DNA of 64,000 bases from Tuctoria greenei (lineage: Eukaryota; Streptophyta; Magnoliopsida; Poales; Poaceae). Both the position numbers and the translations under genes were made by a program. Shown here one piece after another: positions 22,735 through 34,049 of the stretch. Below the pieces are notes generated by a model. That model was given only the letters and a program-made list of their open reading frames with translations. It ran no database searches and was not told where the DNA came from. The stretch spans positions 148,202,929 through 148,266,928 of the forward strand of contig JAYESD010000009.1 in the NCBI GenBank assembly GCA_036927565.1, read 5' to 3'. How positions within the stretch are numbered: the stretch's first letter is position 1; every line of letters starts with the position of its first letter.

Positions 22735-24320
22735 TGTTGATATTTCCTACACACTACTAACAATTCATCCCTAGCAGAGTTGTAGAAATGTTTTTTGGTA
22801 GGTTCTAGATTGTACATGTAAATCTGCAAGCGCACGGAAACTATCAATATAGCATTTCCCCTCTAGGAGTATTCCCAAAGGGTGTTATTTATATTCTACC
22901 AAAAGGAAGGCTGGATGGAAGTAAAACAATCATCAAGTGGAAAGGCTAGGTTGGTCTAGGTAGGGCTCTAGCAAGGATAAATAAAGGGTAATTGAGGTAG
23001 TGTGACACACACAAGAGCATTCTATCCTAAGAAGATAATATGGGGTAAAGAGGACTAGGCTAAGAACTAGGTAGAAACTCCTACAATGCTTCTAATGTAC
23101 ATATACATAGCCTAAGTTAGTTACTAATGATCATGTCAATTATGAATTGTCATGCTAAGTGGATTAACACATCGGATACGAGTTTACCCCTAGCAATACT
23201 AGGACGACTCCCGCCAAGAGCATGTGGCATAGTCGAACGTGGAGGATTACAAAGGACACATATGGTTGCCACCACCTACTGCCTACCTCTTCAATATGTG
23301 GGCATACGAGGCATTCAACGCTACTCTCTATCCTAGCATATTAAGTAATTACCTTAAGAGCCTAGGCACAAGCCATCCTAAGGCAATGAACTAAATCATC
23401 GTTGAACATATGTTAATTCATAGCAAGTGATTCATGTTAACATAATCATAGCATAGCTAATTAGACTATAGTGGAGGTTTGTAGTGTTTATGACGATATA
23501 ATGATAATGGTATAGCATAGTCATAAATACTACTCCTACCACATACATGGAATCCACAATCAAACAAGAAACGCTTCATCCAAGTATATGAACAATGGAA
23601 GACTAAAGATAACATCTTTATTAAGAATAAAGTCACAAATAAAAATAGGAATATGGGAGACATAACTTTTCCAATTGGAAATTGGGAAGAGACTTCTTCT
23701 ACTCCTCTCCTACTTGAAATATGGACTAGAGACTCTCCTCTCTACAACCTATACTCCTCTAAACCTATGGAGTAGTGGATACAATGGATGAATACTCAAG
23801 TGGTGTGTGTTGAAGTGAGGGGTCCTATTTATAGCTTGGAGAAGGGTTTGTTCCCGCCACCAAAAGTGTGTGAATCAGTCACCCATGACCTCTTCAAGCC
23901 GGGAGGAGCCAACACGTGGCGTTTGACCATGTTTGGCGCCAGGACCTAGTCGGTCGACTAGGGGGGTCAACCGACCTGGTCATGGCTCCAAACGGCCAGA
24001 TCTTCCTCCAGGTCTCTGCCAGGTGGGTCACATTGACTGATATTGGTGATACACTGTTGGATGGCCTCAGATACTTCTGTTTGTGGGCCATTTGATCTAT
24101 GTGGTGCCACATGGCGTCGCCTGATTGGCTGGAATGATATTTCATAGGATTCATCCCCTTGTTTCACTTCAATTCTGCATAGAATCCCTGCATGTACTAC
24201 TTTCTCTAAGGACAAGTGGAAATAGGTTAAGTAGAAAGGTGATGTGTGCAAGAAATGATATTTCCTTCACATAATTGAGTTATATTGACGGATGAAATTG
24301 GTATATAACAACCATCAACA
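22735..24320 (-). mobile_element. Probable solo LTR (solo-D), minus orientation
   Basis: 1,586 bp bounded by TGTTGAT and ATCAACA, with CTCCT (22730-22734) and CTTCT (24321-24325) as a 5-bp target duplication with one mismatch. No coding is present. On the minus strand a TATA box, GCTATAAATAGG (about 23825-23836), is followed by a short leader, as expected for an LTR promoter. Removing it rejoins the coiled-coil ORF of Tat-1. I cannot assign the family. Confidence 0.7.
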
Positions 24321-25909
24321 CTTCTCACTCTCCTTATGGTACTTCGCCTATGCCTCGGTGATCCGCCTTTGCCTCAGTGATCCTGGACCTCAGAAGGTCC
24401 TCCCAGGATTGGAGGCGCTCGCCCTCAGCACGCAGCTTCTCCCACTTTGCGGCAAGATCCCCCTGCGCCCGACGGAGGTTGGATTGCACCAGATTGATGC
24501 TGGACTGCATCGAGTCCATGATATCGGAGAGGCACTCTCGTTATGCTGAAGTTATGGAAGGTTGCCCAGTGATCATCTTGAGGACCTCTTCCTCCCATGG
24601 CGGCGAAGGCGAGACCACCAGTACCGGGGACCTCGTCCCCGGGGACTGAGCGGGAGTTGCGGCGCTACCCAAAGCGGCAGCGCCACCATCACCTAAGGAG
24701 CCTACTGCCGGATCAGCAGCCGTGGAGGCCAGGCCCTCAGCCTGTTGAGTCGACTCCGACATTGCCTCTGGCGCGACGGCCGGAGGTGCCTCCGGCACGA
24801 CAGCCGGAGATGCTTCACTACCCATGCGGGGTACGGACGCCAGAGTAGCGCTCTCCTGTATAGGCTTGGCAGTCTACTCTGCCGGTACAGCCGTAGCCTC
24901 CTGGGTCGACTTCGCAGCGCTTCGGGACACTACTCCCGGCGGTAGAGGCATCACGACAGCTGACGTAGACCTGCAGGCCAAAATCAGAATCTGACCAAGC
25001 TAGAAGAACGGGAGAGATAACGAAGCAAGCATTTGTAAGAACGCCTTACCGACGTTCCCGGAAGCTCCAGCGGGCCTCCACCTTCAATGGCCCTGAAGGT
25101 GTGGGTCGTGTTGACGGTGTGACAGGCGAGGTCGTCCCGACCGGGCCTCCACCAAAACCACCGGCGATGCTGCCATGCATCAGCGTATCTCCACCAACTC
25201 CAATGGTGCCACTACCGGAGTGTCCTCCCGAGTTGCTGCCGACGTCGGCCCGAGGCCTCTTGGCCTGAGACTCCAAAGGCGTAAAGCTCCCGGAGCCCCT
25301 TGTGGTGCCTTGGACTACACTGGCGGCGGGGATATTGTACGGTGTGTCGGCCGCAGACGATGGCGCAACCACCGCTTGATGGACTGGGCCTCCCCCTGAA
25401 GAACCGCTAACACCTGATGTTGAGGAGGGGTGCGCCGGGTAACGTTGACTTGGAGCTAGGACCGCCTGCGGTGGTGCCTTCGGCAGCGACTGAGGGCGTT
25501 TCTCCTTCACAACCTCGATCATCGGCGACTTCCCCTTCCCGGTGTAGGGGACCGGCGTTTTCCCCTTCTCGATGTCGAGTATCGACGCCTTGCCTCTCCC
25601 ACCATCGGAGCGCGCGTCTTACACCCTCGGCGCTTCAGAGCCTAGAGCAGGTGTAGACTCCTATGGAGGGTCGACGATGGACAGTCCACGGTCTACATCG
25701 CCAACCTGACGCGATGCAAGACTGAGCGCGTCCAGGTTTGACGTCTCCTTCAGGATCTTCATCCGAAGGTTCCGATCTGATCAAAGCAGCGGACAGGACC
25801 CCAGAAGGTTGAAGACGTCGAAAGTCACCATGTCGTCACACGCCTTGGTCATTACGTCGAGCACCTCTTGCGGGGTCATATCTGTGTCGCGACCCCGCAC
25901 CAATCGGGT
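24321..25909 (-). pseudogene. Tat-1 antisense ORF, middle piece
   Basis: Minus-strand coding in pieces. From high to low coordinate: a stretch with MTPQEVLDVMTKACDDM near 25860, a Pro/Ser/Gly-rich segment (25046-25522), an Ala/Pro-rich segment (24541-24825) and a coiled coil, SSINLVQSNLRRAQGDLAA (24334-24519). Frames are shifted relative to one another and several stops are present. Sire-C splits it on the right and the solo LTR on the left. Confidence 0.65.
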
Positions 25910-27273
25910 TGAAAGCATCTAGGCCCCCCTCATGTAGTACGGTTTTGGTGATTAATGACAACCATTGAACTCTACTAATGAATTTGTGAATGCAAGGTCC
26001 CCTTAAACACTCAATAAAATGAAATGATCATGTCATTGGAGACCCATAGATACTCAACTTTCGAGATCAAATTCATGAGATAAAGACAAGATGTGAAGGC
26101 TCTATGTCTAAGTCACTCAATCAAAAATTGACAACATACAATGCTCAAGAATCATCAGAGAGCCTTGTGGAACAAATGTATAGGAGGTCATTCGAGCAAG
26201 ACACAAAAGATTCACTCAAGACAACTCGTAGCAAACAAAATCAACTCACCGGATCAACCGATGATTTCCAAAATGAACACATCGGTCGAGTTGATTCAAC
26301 TGAAGAAAAAGACCTCAGACAAATGAACTCACCGGATCATCCGATGTGAAGGGCTCAACAACATCGGTGCATCAGTACAGTTTGCAGTACAATTGGAACA
26401 AGTAAAGCACCGGATCATCCGATGTGCAGACTTACACACATCGGTTGATCACTCCAGTAAGCATCAAGATCAAGCAAATTCTGGAGGAAGAGCCACCGGA
26501 TCATCCGATGAGAAGACAGGGGGCAACATCGGTCTAATAACGGTAATATCTGACACAATGACGTCAGCCAAAGTAATTACACCGATGATAACTAGAGGGG
26601 AGACATCAGATCATCCGGTGTTCACATGAAAGTTCTGTCAGCCTACTTTTCCAACGGCTATTTCAGTTAAGCTGGCTATAAAACCCCTCTAACCCAGTCA
26701 TTTCGACAAGTCTTGATCACCTGAAGCCAACTATACATCCAAGAGCATTCAAGACTATAGAGCATACATTTCCACACTTTTAGATCATTTGTAATAGGCT
26801 AGAGAGAAGCTTGTGTGCGTTCTTTCTTTGTGATTGAACTCTCTAGGCTAGTGAGAAGTTGAAGAAGATCGTTCCGGAGCTTGCCAAGGTGTGTGTGGAA
26901 GCCCGGAACATCGAAGGTTGTACAAGGCTTGAGCTCCACCTTGCCGGAGATGGCGAACGGAGAAGATTAGTGAAGACTCCATTGTCTCGGTGACATTGGA
27001 AGTGGCAAAACCCTTCGGTGGGTGCCACAACGTGGACGTAGGAAGATCCTTGCGATCTTGCCGAACCACGGGATAAACCTTCGTGTCCCCTAGCGTTTGC
27101 ATTTCTCTCCCTCTCTTTACATTATGCAATCTTTACTTCACAAGTTATATCTACGTTAATTGCATAGTTAGAACCGCATTGGGAATTGGGCTTAAGTAGT
27201 TCGTTTTTAATTGCCTTAAAATTTGAAAGAAAGCCCAATTCACCCCCCCCTCTTGGGCGTTTCGATCCTTACA
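25910..27273 (+). repeat. Sire-C 5' LTR
   Basis: 1,364 bp from TGAAAGCATCTAGGCC to CGATCCTTACA. It is nearly identical to 36584-37949. Confidence 0.96.
26246..26684 (+). promoter_or_regulatory. Sire-C LTR promoter: CGGATCATCCG array plus TATA box
   Basis: Words CACCGGATCATCCGATG (four clear copies, near 26333, 26408, 26494 and 26606) and ACATCGGT (near 26280, 26363, 26437 and 26527) alternate over about 380 bp. A TATA box, TATAAAAC, follows at 26677-26684. The arrangement is the same as in Sire-A/B but with a different word. Confidence 0.7.
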
Positions 27274-27275
27274 AT

Positions 27276-27287
27276 TGGTATCAGAGC
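27276..27287 (+). other. Primer binding site, initiator tRNA-Met
   Basis: TGGTATCAGAGC two bases after the 5' LTR end, the same site as in Sire-A. Confidence 0.93.
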
Positions 27288-27333
27288 AAGGTTGCTCATA
27301 GGATCATTCTAGCTTCACTGCTAGAGAGCAAAA

Positions 27334-29460
27334 ATGGCCAAGGTTGGGGGTTCGGTTCCTATCTTCGAGGGCAAGAATTTTGCCTATTGGAAAGCACGCA
27401 TGCGCGCTTACCTTGAGGCTATTGCCCCCGAAGTTTGGGAAGCGACTCATGCGGGATTTGGAGAACTTAACTATGTGGGTGATCAAGTTAAGTGGGATGC
27501 TAAGGCTAGGAATGCTATTTATGAATGCATAAGTCAAGATGTCTTCTCTAGGATTGCTAGTAAGGAGAAAGCTTGTGAAATTTGGGCTTGCTTGATAGAA
27601 ATCCATGAGGGCTCATCTCGTGTAAAGGAACTTAAATATCACATGCTCAAAGCTAAATATGATGAATTTAAGATGCTTCCTCATGAAAATGTTAATGAAA
27701 TGTTTTCACGCTTAAATGTTCTTATTGAGGAAATTAATGCTCTTGACATTGCGTCTCTTGGCAAGGGACTTATTAACCGCAAGATCCTCATGCTCCTTCC
27801 CAAGCCGAAGTACAAAATCATCAACTCCATGCTCCAAAAGGAATCACTTGACAACATTGAAGTTTCGGAGCTCATTGGAGAAATACACGCTCATGAGATG
27901 AGTGTACTTGGGATGATGGAGCAATCATCATCAAAAACAATTGCTCTAAAGGCCTCCACCAAGAAGACAAGCTTCAAGAAGAAGAAGGTGGTTGATCCTA
28001 GCTCAAGTGAAGAAGAGCAATAGTCAAGTGAAGATGACGATGATGAGCTTGCCTTGATGATGAGAAAGTTCTCACGCTTGAACTCTAAGATCACCAAAAA
28101 GGGATAAACCTTTGATCCCAAGAAGAAGGCATTTCTACCAAGAAGAGACGATCGCAAGATATGCTACAATTGTGGAGATCAAGGCCACATCTCCTATGAT
28201 TGTCCAAAACCGGACAAAAGGAGAGAGAACTACAAAGGCAAGCAACGCAAGCTTGAAGAAAGTGATGATGATGAAGAAGAAGCCAAGCCCAAACCAAGAG
28301 CCTTTGGGAAGAAGAAGCAAGACAAGGGCAAGAAGGCAAGACTCTTCCCAAAGAGGAGAAGTGGTCCACAAAAGGTGTTTATGTGTGAGGCAAATGAATG
28401 GGTCACCGACGAAGAAACAAGTGATGAAGAGAGTGAAGAAGAAGAAGAAAGCTTGGCCGGCCTTGCCATTGCCAACCATGATGACTCACCTCTTCCTCCA
28501 CCATCCATGTGCCTCATGGCTAAAGGTAACACCAAGGTATGTGACGACTCTAGTGATGATGAGCTTTCCCCCGATGATTTAACTTCTTTGATTAATGAAT
28601 ATCATGCTATCATTAAGAGAGAGAAGAGTAAGGTTAAAACTCTTGAAGAAATTTGTGCTAAACTTGAGAGTGCTAACCTTGATTTGCTTGACAAGTATGA
28701 AAGCATACTTAAAGAGCATGACACGCTCAAATCTCATGTCAAGCAAATTGAGGAAGAAAATGCTAAAATCAAGGTAGACAATGATGAGCTCAACATAGCA
28801 CACCAAACTCTCTTGGAGGAGCACAACAAGCTAACTCAAGAATACCAAACACTTAACATTGCTCATGACATGCTTGATCAAGAGTTAAAAGATGCAAAGA
28901 AACAAACTCTTAATGATAAGATATCCATTACTTCACATGTCTCTAATGTATTGGACAAGTCTTTGTCTTTGAAAGCTAATGCTATGGAGAAGGACTTGTT
29001 GGAAGAAATTGAGAGTCTCCGCACTAGTGTGGCTAGACTTTCAAAAGGTGAAGTCAAGCACAAGGAAATCCTCTTCCAACAAGCAAAAGCCTTCAACAAA
29101 AGAGTACTTGGATCCTTCCCGGTGCCCAACAAAGGAAAGGTGCCCTCACCGGAGCTTAGAACAAGCTTCATCAAGGAAGTTGGTTCTTATTGCCAACATT
29201 GTGAGGTCACCGGTCACCACACAAGGGAGTGTCCTCTTCCTAACCGACCTTCACCTAAATTGCCTACTAACTACAAATCTATTTTCAATGATCGCTATTA
29301 TCTTCTTAGCAAAGTGAATGGCAAGGTGAAAGCTAGGTTCATTGGCAAAGACATGAAGAGCATGAAGGGGAAGCTCCCCAAGCAACTTTGGGTCCCAAAG
29401 ACACTTGTATCTCACATACAAGGACCTAAGTTGGCTTGGGTGCCTAAAGTCAAAAATTAA
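27334..29460 (+). pseudogene. gag: Sire-C gag, two in-frame stops
   Basis: A single frame from ATG 27334 to TAA 29458-29460 (708 codons), broken only by TAG 28021-28023 and TAA 28105-28107. The N-terminus has FEGKNFAYWKARMRAYL, and the middle has a copia Gag core (NVNEMFSRLNVLIEEIN). Zinc knuckle 1 is CYNCGDQGHISYDC (28162-28203). An acidic Glu/Asp-rich stretch, a long coiled coil (about 28580-29050) and a second knuckle, CQHCEVTGHHTREC (29191-29232), follow. Sire-E has sense codons at both stop positions. Full-length Gag would need readthrough of both stops, so this copy is probably not self-sufficient. Confidence 0.9.
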
Positions 29461-29474
29461 CTTCATGTGTGTAG

Positions 29475-32400
29475 GTGAACTACAAAGCCGGAGGAAAGCA
29501 TTGGGTACTCGATAGCGGGTGCACTCAACACATGACCGGCAATGATGGTATGTTCACCACCATAGAAAACCCCGGTAATCATGAACAAGTCACGTTTGGT
29601 GACAATTATAAGGGTAAGGTAATAGGATTAGGTAAAATTGCTATCTATAATGATTTATCCACTTCTAATGTGTTGTATGTTAAGTCGCTTAGCTTTAATC
29701 TACTTTCCATTGCACAACTTTGTGATCTTGGACTAACATGCACATTTAGCAAAAATGATGTTGTTGTGAGTAGTGAGACAAGCAAAGAGCTAATCTTCAA
29801 AGGGTTTTGGCATGGACATCTCTACTTAGTAGACTTCTCCAACAAGAATGCTAGCCTAACCACTTGTCTTTTCACTAAGACAAGCTTGGGTTGGCTATGG
29901 CACCGACGCATAGCACACATTGGAATGAGCAAACTCAAGAAGTCATTCAAGCTTGGGATGGTGACCGGCGTGAAGGATGTGACGTTTGAGAAGAACAAGC
30001 TTTGTAGCGCTTGTCAAGCCGGGAAGCAAGTTGCTTCACACCACCCAATGAAGACAATGGTGTCAACCTCCAAGCCACTTGAAATAATCCACATGGACCT
30101 CTTCGGACCGTCCACATACCAAAGCCTTGGCGGTAACCTCTATTGTCTTGTTATAGTTGATGACTACTCTCGCTATGCTTGGACTCTATTTTTAGGTGAC
30201 AAGAGTGAAACTCCGGAAGTGTTCAAGACCTTCGCCAACCGTGCTCAAAGGGAATTCCAACTTCCCATTATCAAGGTTCGGGGTGACAACGGCACCGAAT
30301 TCAAGAACTACAACATTGGGGAGTGGTGTGACCGTGAAGGTGTGAAGCATGAATTCTCCGCCACATACACTCCTCAACAAAACGATGTCGTTGAGAGGAA
30401 GAACAAAACCCTCATCACTCTTGCAAGAACAATGCTTGATGACTACGGCACGTCGGAGAAGTTTTGGGCCGAAGCAATCAACACGGCGTGCCATGCCGCA
30501 AACAGGGTCTATCTTCACCGACTACTCCAAAAGACCCCATATGAGCTTCTCATTGGGAGAAAGCCCAACATCTCCTACTTTAGAGTCTTTGGGTGCAAAT
30601 GCTACATCTACCGCAAGAAAAGGCTCGGTAAGTTTGAAAGAAGATGTGATGTTGGCATTTTTCTTGGTTATGCATCAAACTCAAAAGCATATCGAGTATT
30701 CAACCAAACCTCCGGTCTAGTTGAAGAAAGTTGTGATGTTGAGTTTGATGAGACTAATGGCTCCCAAGAGGAGAGTTTTGGTCATGATGAAATATATGAT
30801 GAGCCTCTACGAGAAGCCATGAAGAACATGACCATTGGAGACATCAAGCCGGAAGTTGAAGAGGGCCATGATCAAGGGGGAGCTTCAAGTTCCAACAACA
30901 ACACCTCCATGGCGCCTCAAGTAGACGAAGAGGAGAAAGATGATCCATTGCCAACTCAAGACTCACAAGCAATACAACATCAAGATGAAGAAGAAGTCCA
31001 TGATCAAGTCCAACCACAAGAGGAGCAACACGCTTCACCACCGCCAAGTGCTTCACAACCACTTATGAGGCATGGACGCATCTCCAAGGCGCATCCAATG
31101 GACCAAATCATTGGAAGTCCTTCAAGGGGCGTAAGTACTCGTTCCCACCACATTGCCTCATTTTGTGAGCACTACTCGTTTGTTTCGTGTGTAGAACCCA
31201 CTCACATTGAGGAAGCGCTCCAAGACCCAAATTGGGTGATGGCTATGCAAGAAGAACTCAACAACTTCATCCGCAATGAAGTTTGGGTGTTGGAGGAGCG
31301 ACCCAAGAACAAGAACGTCATCGGAACAAAGTGGGTGTACCGCAACAAACAAGACGAGAATGGCGTTGTGGTCCGCAACAAGGCAAGACTTGTGGCCAAA
31401 GGGTTCTCGCAAGTTGAAGGACTAGACTTTGGGGAGACATTTGCTCCGGTCGCCCGGTTAGAGGCAATTCGTATTCTCCTTGCTTTTGCTTCACATCATA
31501 ATATTACCCTTTATCAAATGGATGTGAAAAGTGCCTTTCTTAATGGCTACATTAATGAGCTTGTTTATGTTGAACAACCTCCCGAGTTTGAAGATCCGAG
31601 GAATCCTAACCATGTGTATAGGTTGCACAAGGCGCTCTACGGGCTCAAGCAAGCACCTAGGGCGTGGTATGAACGACTACGGGACTTCCTCATCATGCAA
31701 GGATTTAAGATCGGGAGGGTGGACACCACACTCTTCACCAAAGACATCAACGGAGATTTGTTTATTTGTCAAATTTATGTTGATGATATTATCTTTGGTT
31801 CAACTAACGAAGCTTTTAGCCATGAGTTTGGCAAGATGATGTCTAGGGAATTTGAGATGTCAATGATTGGAGAGCTCAACTTCTTCCTTGGATTCCAAAT
31901 CAAGCAACTTCAAGAGGGAACCTTCGTCTACCAAGAGAAATACACCAAGGACCTCTTGAAGAAATTTGAGATGGGAGATTGTAGCTCAAGAAGCACTCCA
32001 ATGGCAACAAATTGCCATCTCGACGCGGATAAGGACGGTAAACCTATTGACCAATCTCACTACCGCTCTATGATTGGTTCATTGCTTTATCTTACCGCAT
32101 CTAGGCCCGACATAATGTTTAGTGTATGCTTATGTGCTCGCTTTCAAGCGGCTCCTAAAGAATCGCATAAGAAGGCGGTCTTTAGGATACTTAGGTATCT
32201 TAAGCATACCCCTAGTATGGGCTTGTGGTACCCTAAAGGTACAACCTTCCAACTCTTGGGATACTCGGATTCAGACTTTGTCGGATGCTGCGTGGATCGC
32301 AAGAGTACCTCTGGTGGGTGCCACTTGCTTGGGCGTTCCCTAGTGTCTTGGTCTAGCAAAAAGCAAAATTCCATGGCTTTGTCCACCGCGGAGGCAGAGT

Positions 32401-32729
32401 ATATAGCGGCCGGTGCATGTTGTGCCCAAATTCTATATATGAAGCAAACCCTTTTGGACTTTGGAATTAAATTTGGTTGTGTGCCTCTCCTTTGTGAAAA
32501 TGAAAGTGCGGTTAAGATAGCTAGAAACCCCGTTCAACACTCCCGCACTAAGCACATTGATATTCGCCATCACTTCTTGCGGGATCATGAGGCTAAAGGA
32601 GACATCTTTTTGCAAGGTGTTAGATCCGAAGAACAATTGGCGGATATCTTCACTAAACCACTTGATGAGAAAACCTTTTCTAGACTTAGAAATGAATTAA
32701 ATGTGCTAGATGCATCTAACGTCATGTAA
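29475..32729 (+). CDS. pol: Sire-C Pol polyprotein, uninterrupted
   Basis: An open frame of 1,084 codons, in a different frame from gag, opening right after TAG 29472-29474. It has no ATG near its start; the first codon is GTG, so translation must be linked to gag in some way. Protease has WVLDSGCTQHMTG (residue 10 on). The integrase zinc region is LWHRRIAHIG, and the core is HMDLFGP (about 206), RGDNGTEF (about 269) and VVERKN (about 306). RT has GTKWVYRNKQDE, LYQMDVKSAFLNG, YGLKQAPRAWYE and the catalytic YVDD (about 767). RNase H has DRKSTSGG and TAEAEYIAA (about 972). The protein ends LADIFTKPLDEK. Three positions differ from the usual consensus: QQND for QQNG in integrase, FGETFAP for FDETFAP and QPPEFED for QPPGFED in RT. 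Activity is therefore uncertain despite the open frame. Confidence 0.93.
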   Translation: MNYKAGGKHWVLDSGCTQHMTGNDGMFTTIENPGNHEQVTFGDNYKGKVIGLGKIAIYNDLSTSNVLYVKSLSFNLLSIAQLCDLGLTCTFSKNDVVVSSETSKELIFKGFWHGHLYLVDFSNKNASLTTCLFTKTSLGWLWHRRIAHIGMSKLKKSFKLGMVTGVKDVTFEKNKLCSACQAGKQVASHHPMKTMVSTSKPLEIIHMDLFGPSTYQSLGGNLYCLVIVDDYSRYAWTLFLGDKSETPEVFKTFANRAQREFQLPIIKVRGDNGTEFKNYNIGEWCDREGVKHEFSATYTPQQNDVVERKNKTLITLARTMLDDYGTSEKFWAEAINTACHAANRVYLHRLLQKTPYELLIGRKPNISYFRVFGCKCYIYRKKRLGKFERRCDVGIFLGYASNSKAYRVFNQTSGLVEESCDVEFDETNGSQEESFGHDEIYDEPLREAMKNMTIGDIKPEVEEGHDQGGASSSNNNTSMAPQVDEEEKDDPLPTQDSQAIQHQDEEEVHDQVQPQEEQHASPPPSASQPLMRHGRISKAHPMDQIIGSPSRGVSTRSHHIASFCEHYSFVSCVEPTHIEEALQDPNWVMAMQEELNNFIRNEVWVLEERPKNKNVIGTKWVYRNKQDENGVVVRNKARLVAKGFSQVEGLDFGETFAPVARLEAIRILLAFASHHNITLYQMDVKSAFLNGYINELVYVEQPPEFEDPRNPNHVYRLHKALYGLKQAPRAWYERLRDFLIMQGFKIGRVDTTLFTKDINGDLFICQIYVDDIIFGSTNEAFSHEFGKMMSREFEMSMIGELNFFLGFQIKQLQEGTFVYQEKYTKDLLKKFEMGDCSSRSTPMATNCHLDADKDGKPIDQSHYRSMIGSLLYLTASRPDIMFSVCLCARFQAAPKESHKKAVFRILRYLKHTPSMGLWYPKGTTFQLLGYSDSDFVGCCVDRKSTSGGCHLLGRSLVSWSSKKQNSMALSTAEAEYIAAGACCAQILYMKQTLLDFGIKFGCVPLLCENESAVKIARNPVQHSRTKHIDIRHHFLRDHEAKGDIFLQGVRSEEQLADIFTKPLDEKTFSRLRNELNVLDASNVM

Positions 32730-33296
32730 ATTGCCATGTTCATGTAAGGATGCATATCATATAGGTCTTGTCTAACTCCCAAAGGATAGGGGCGAGCTAG
32801 AAATAGTTTTCCCTGAGGAAGCCTTTGGAAGGTTTAAACTTGGCAAGATAGATTTATTTTATGCCTTGCATGATCCCTGCCATATAAACTTGCACTCATT
32901 TAATCTCCTGCACTGTAATTTGTTTGGCATTGCATACGGTAGATTGTCACAAAGGGGAACCCACCTCATGAGAAGGAGACTTGTTTGAAATGCAATATCT
33001 CAACTCATATAAGGTGGAAAGAACGAAATGTTAGGTGCGTTAATGCCTAGAGGAACATGCTTCATTGAGATAGTAGTCTTCATACTCTACCTCACAAAGC
33101 ATGGGCCTTACATTTCATTTGGATAATTTCCTCCCATTTTTCTCGATTGTTCATATTGTTTTAAGGACTAGCCAAATTATTGGCATATTAGCCTTTTGAG
33201 GGGTAAGGGGTTGCCCAAAAAGTCCTAAGACATGTGTTTCCCATTGTTTGATTGTTTGGTCAAAGGACATATATGGGATGTTGGTGTTTAGTTTTC
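32730..33296 (+). other. Sire-C post-pol spacer
   Basis: About 570 bp, AT-rich and non-coding, with a counterpart in Sire-E (about 61330-61856). It contains GAGGGGTAAGGGG-type purine tracts and leads into the internal palindrome array. Confidence 0.6.
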
Positions 33297-33690
33297 ATCG
33301 GATTATCTGATGCCTAGGTCCTTCCCCCATCGGATCAGTAGGTGTTCAAAATCCAAGTGCCAGTTAAGTCAATACCCAAAATCGACCGATGTGTTCAAAC
33401 AGAAAGACATCGATCCATCCGATGTTCACAAATCTGAAACCTTGATGAATTCCACCGATGCTTTTTCATCTAACGTCGGACCATCCGGTGTCAACTTCCC
33501 TCTCCTGAATACCCTTACTGTGCCATTCATCCGATGATCAAAACCCTAAACGTCGGTCCATCCGATGTCTTCAGTGACTCTTTGAATAACCATATTGTAC
33601 TATTCGACCGATGTACTCATCGATAAGCATCGGTCCATCCGGTGTTTAAAAAGCGGCTAGGGTTTGGGTCCCACTATTTAAACCCATGCG
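33297..33690 (+). promoter_or_regulatory. Sire-C internal palindrome array with TATTTAAA box
   Basis: Family words recur about ten times (CATCGGATTATCTGATG, CGTCGGACCATCCGGTG, CGTCGGTCCATCCGATG, CATCGGTCCATCCGGTG and others) and end at about 33642. GGGTCCCACTATTTAAACC follows, with TATTTAAA at 33675-33682. Then a CG-rich leader of about 370 bp runs to the third-ORF ATG at 34050. A 32-bp stretch around the TATTTAAA is identical in Sire-E. It resembles the LTR promoter layout, so a second promoter is inferred. Confidence 0.6.
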
Positions 33691-34049
33691 CCGCCGCCGT
33701 CTTCTCTCTCCCCGATTTCTCTCACCGTCGCCGCCTCTCGCCCTAATCGCCGCCACCTCCGCCGCCACACCCAAATGCCGCCGCCGCCCACAGCGCCGCC
33801 GCCCTAAGTGCCGCCGCCGTTCTCCCTCGCGCTGCCGCCTCACCTCCACGCGCCGCGCCGCCGTCTCCACCGCTCACCACCGCGCCCAAGCGCCGCCGTC
33901 GCCTCTCTCCACCGCCAAAGCCGCTCCACGCATGCACCACCCTCTCCACCATCAACGTGCGCCTTCTCCGGTCATCTCCCTGTCACTAGGGTTTCCCGGA
34001 CTGTCGATCTTCACTCCCTTCGTCGACTCCGTGCAAACTCGCGATCGCA

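Noticed and set aside
22735..24320. Full non-LTR or DNA transposon in the antisense ORF
   Set aside because: TG...CA ends, a 5-bp duplication, a TATA box and lack of coding fit a solo LTR better than a TIR or LINE insertion.
26104..26349. Small ORF repeated identically in both Sire-C LTRs (also 36778-37023)
   Set aside because: It is an LTR U3 reading frame across the palindrome array; duplication is due to the LTR pair, not coding conservation.
29326..29474. Candidate gag-pol intron with donor AAG/GTGAAA in Sire-C
   Set aside because: It is in frame, but the homologous site in Sire-A is out of frame and the donor is weak; kept only as the acceptor observation.
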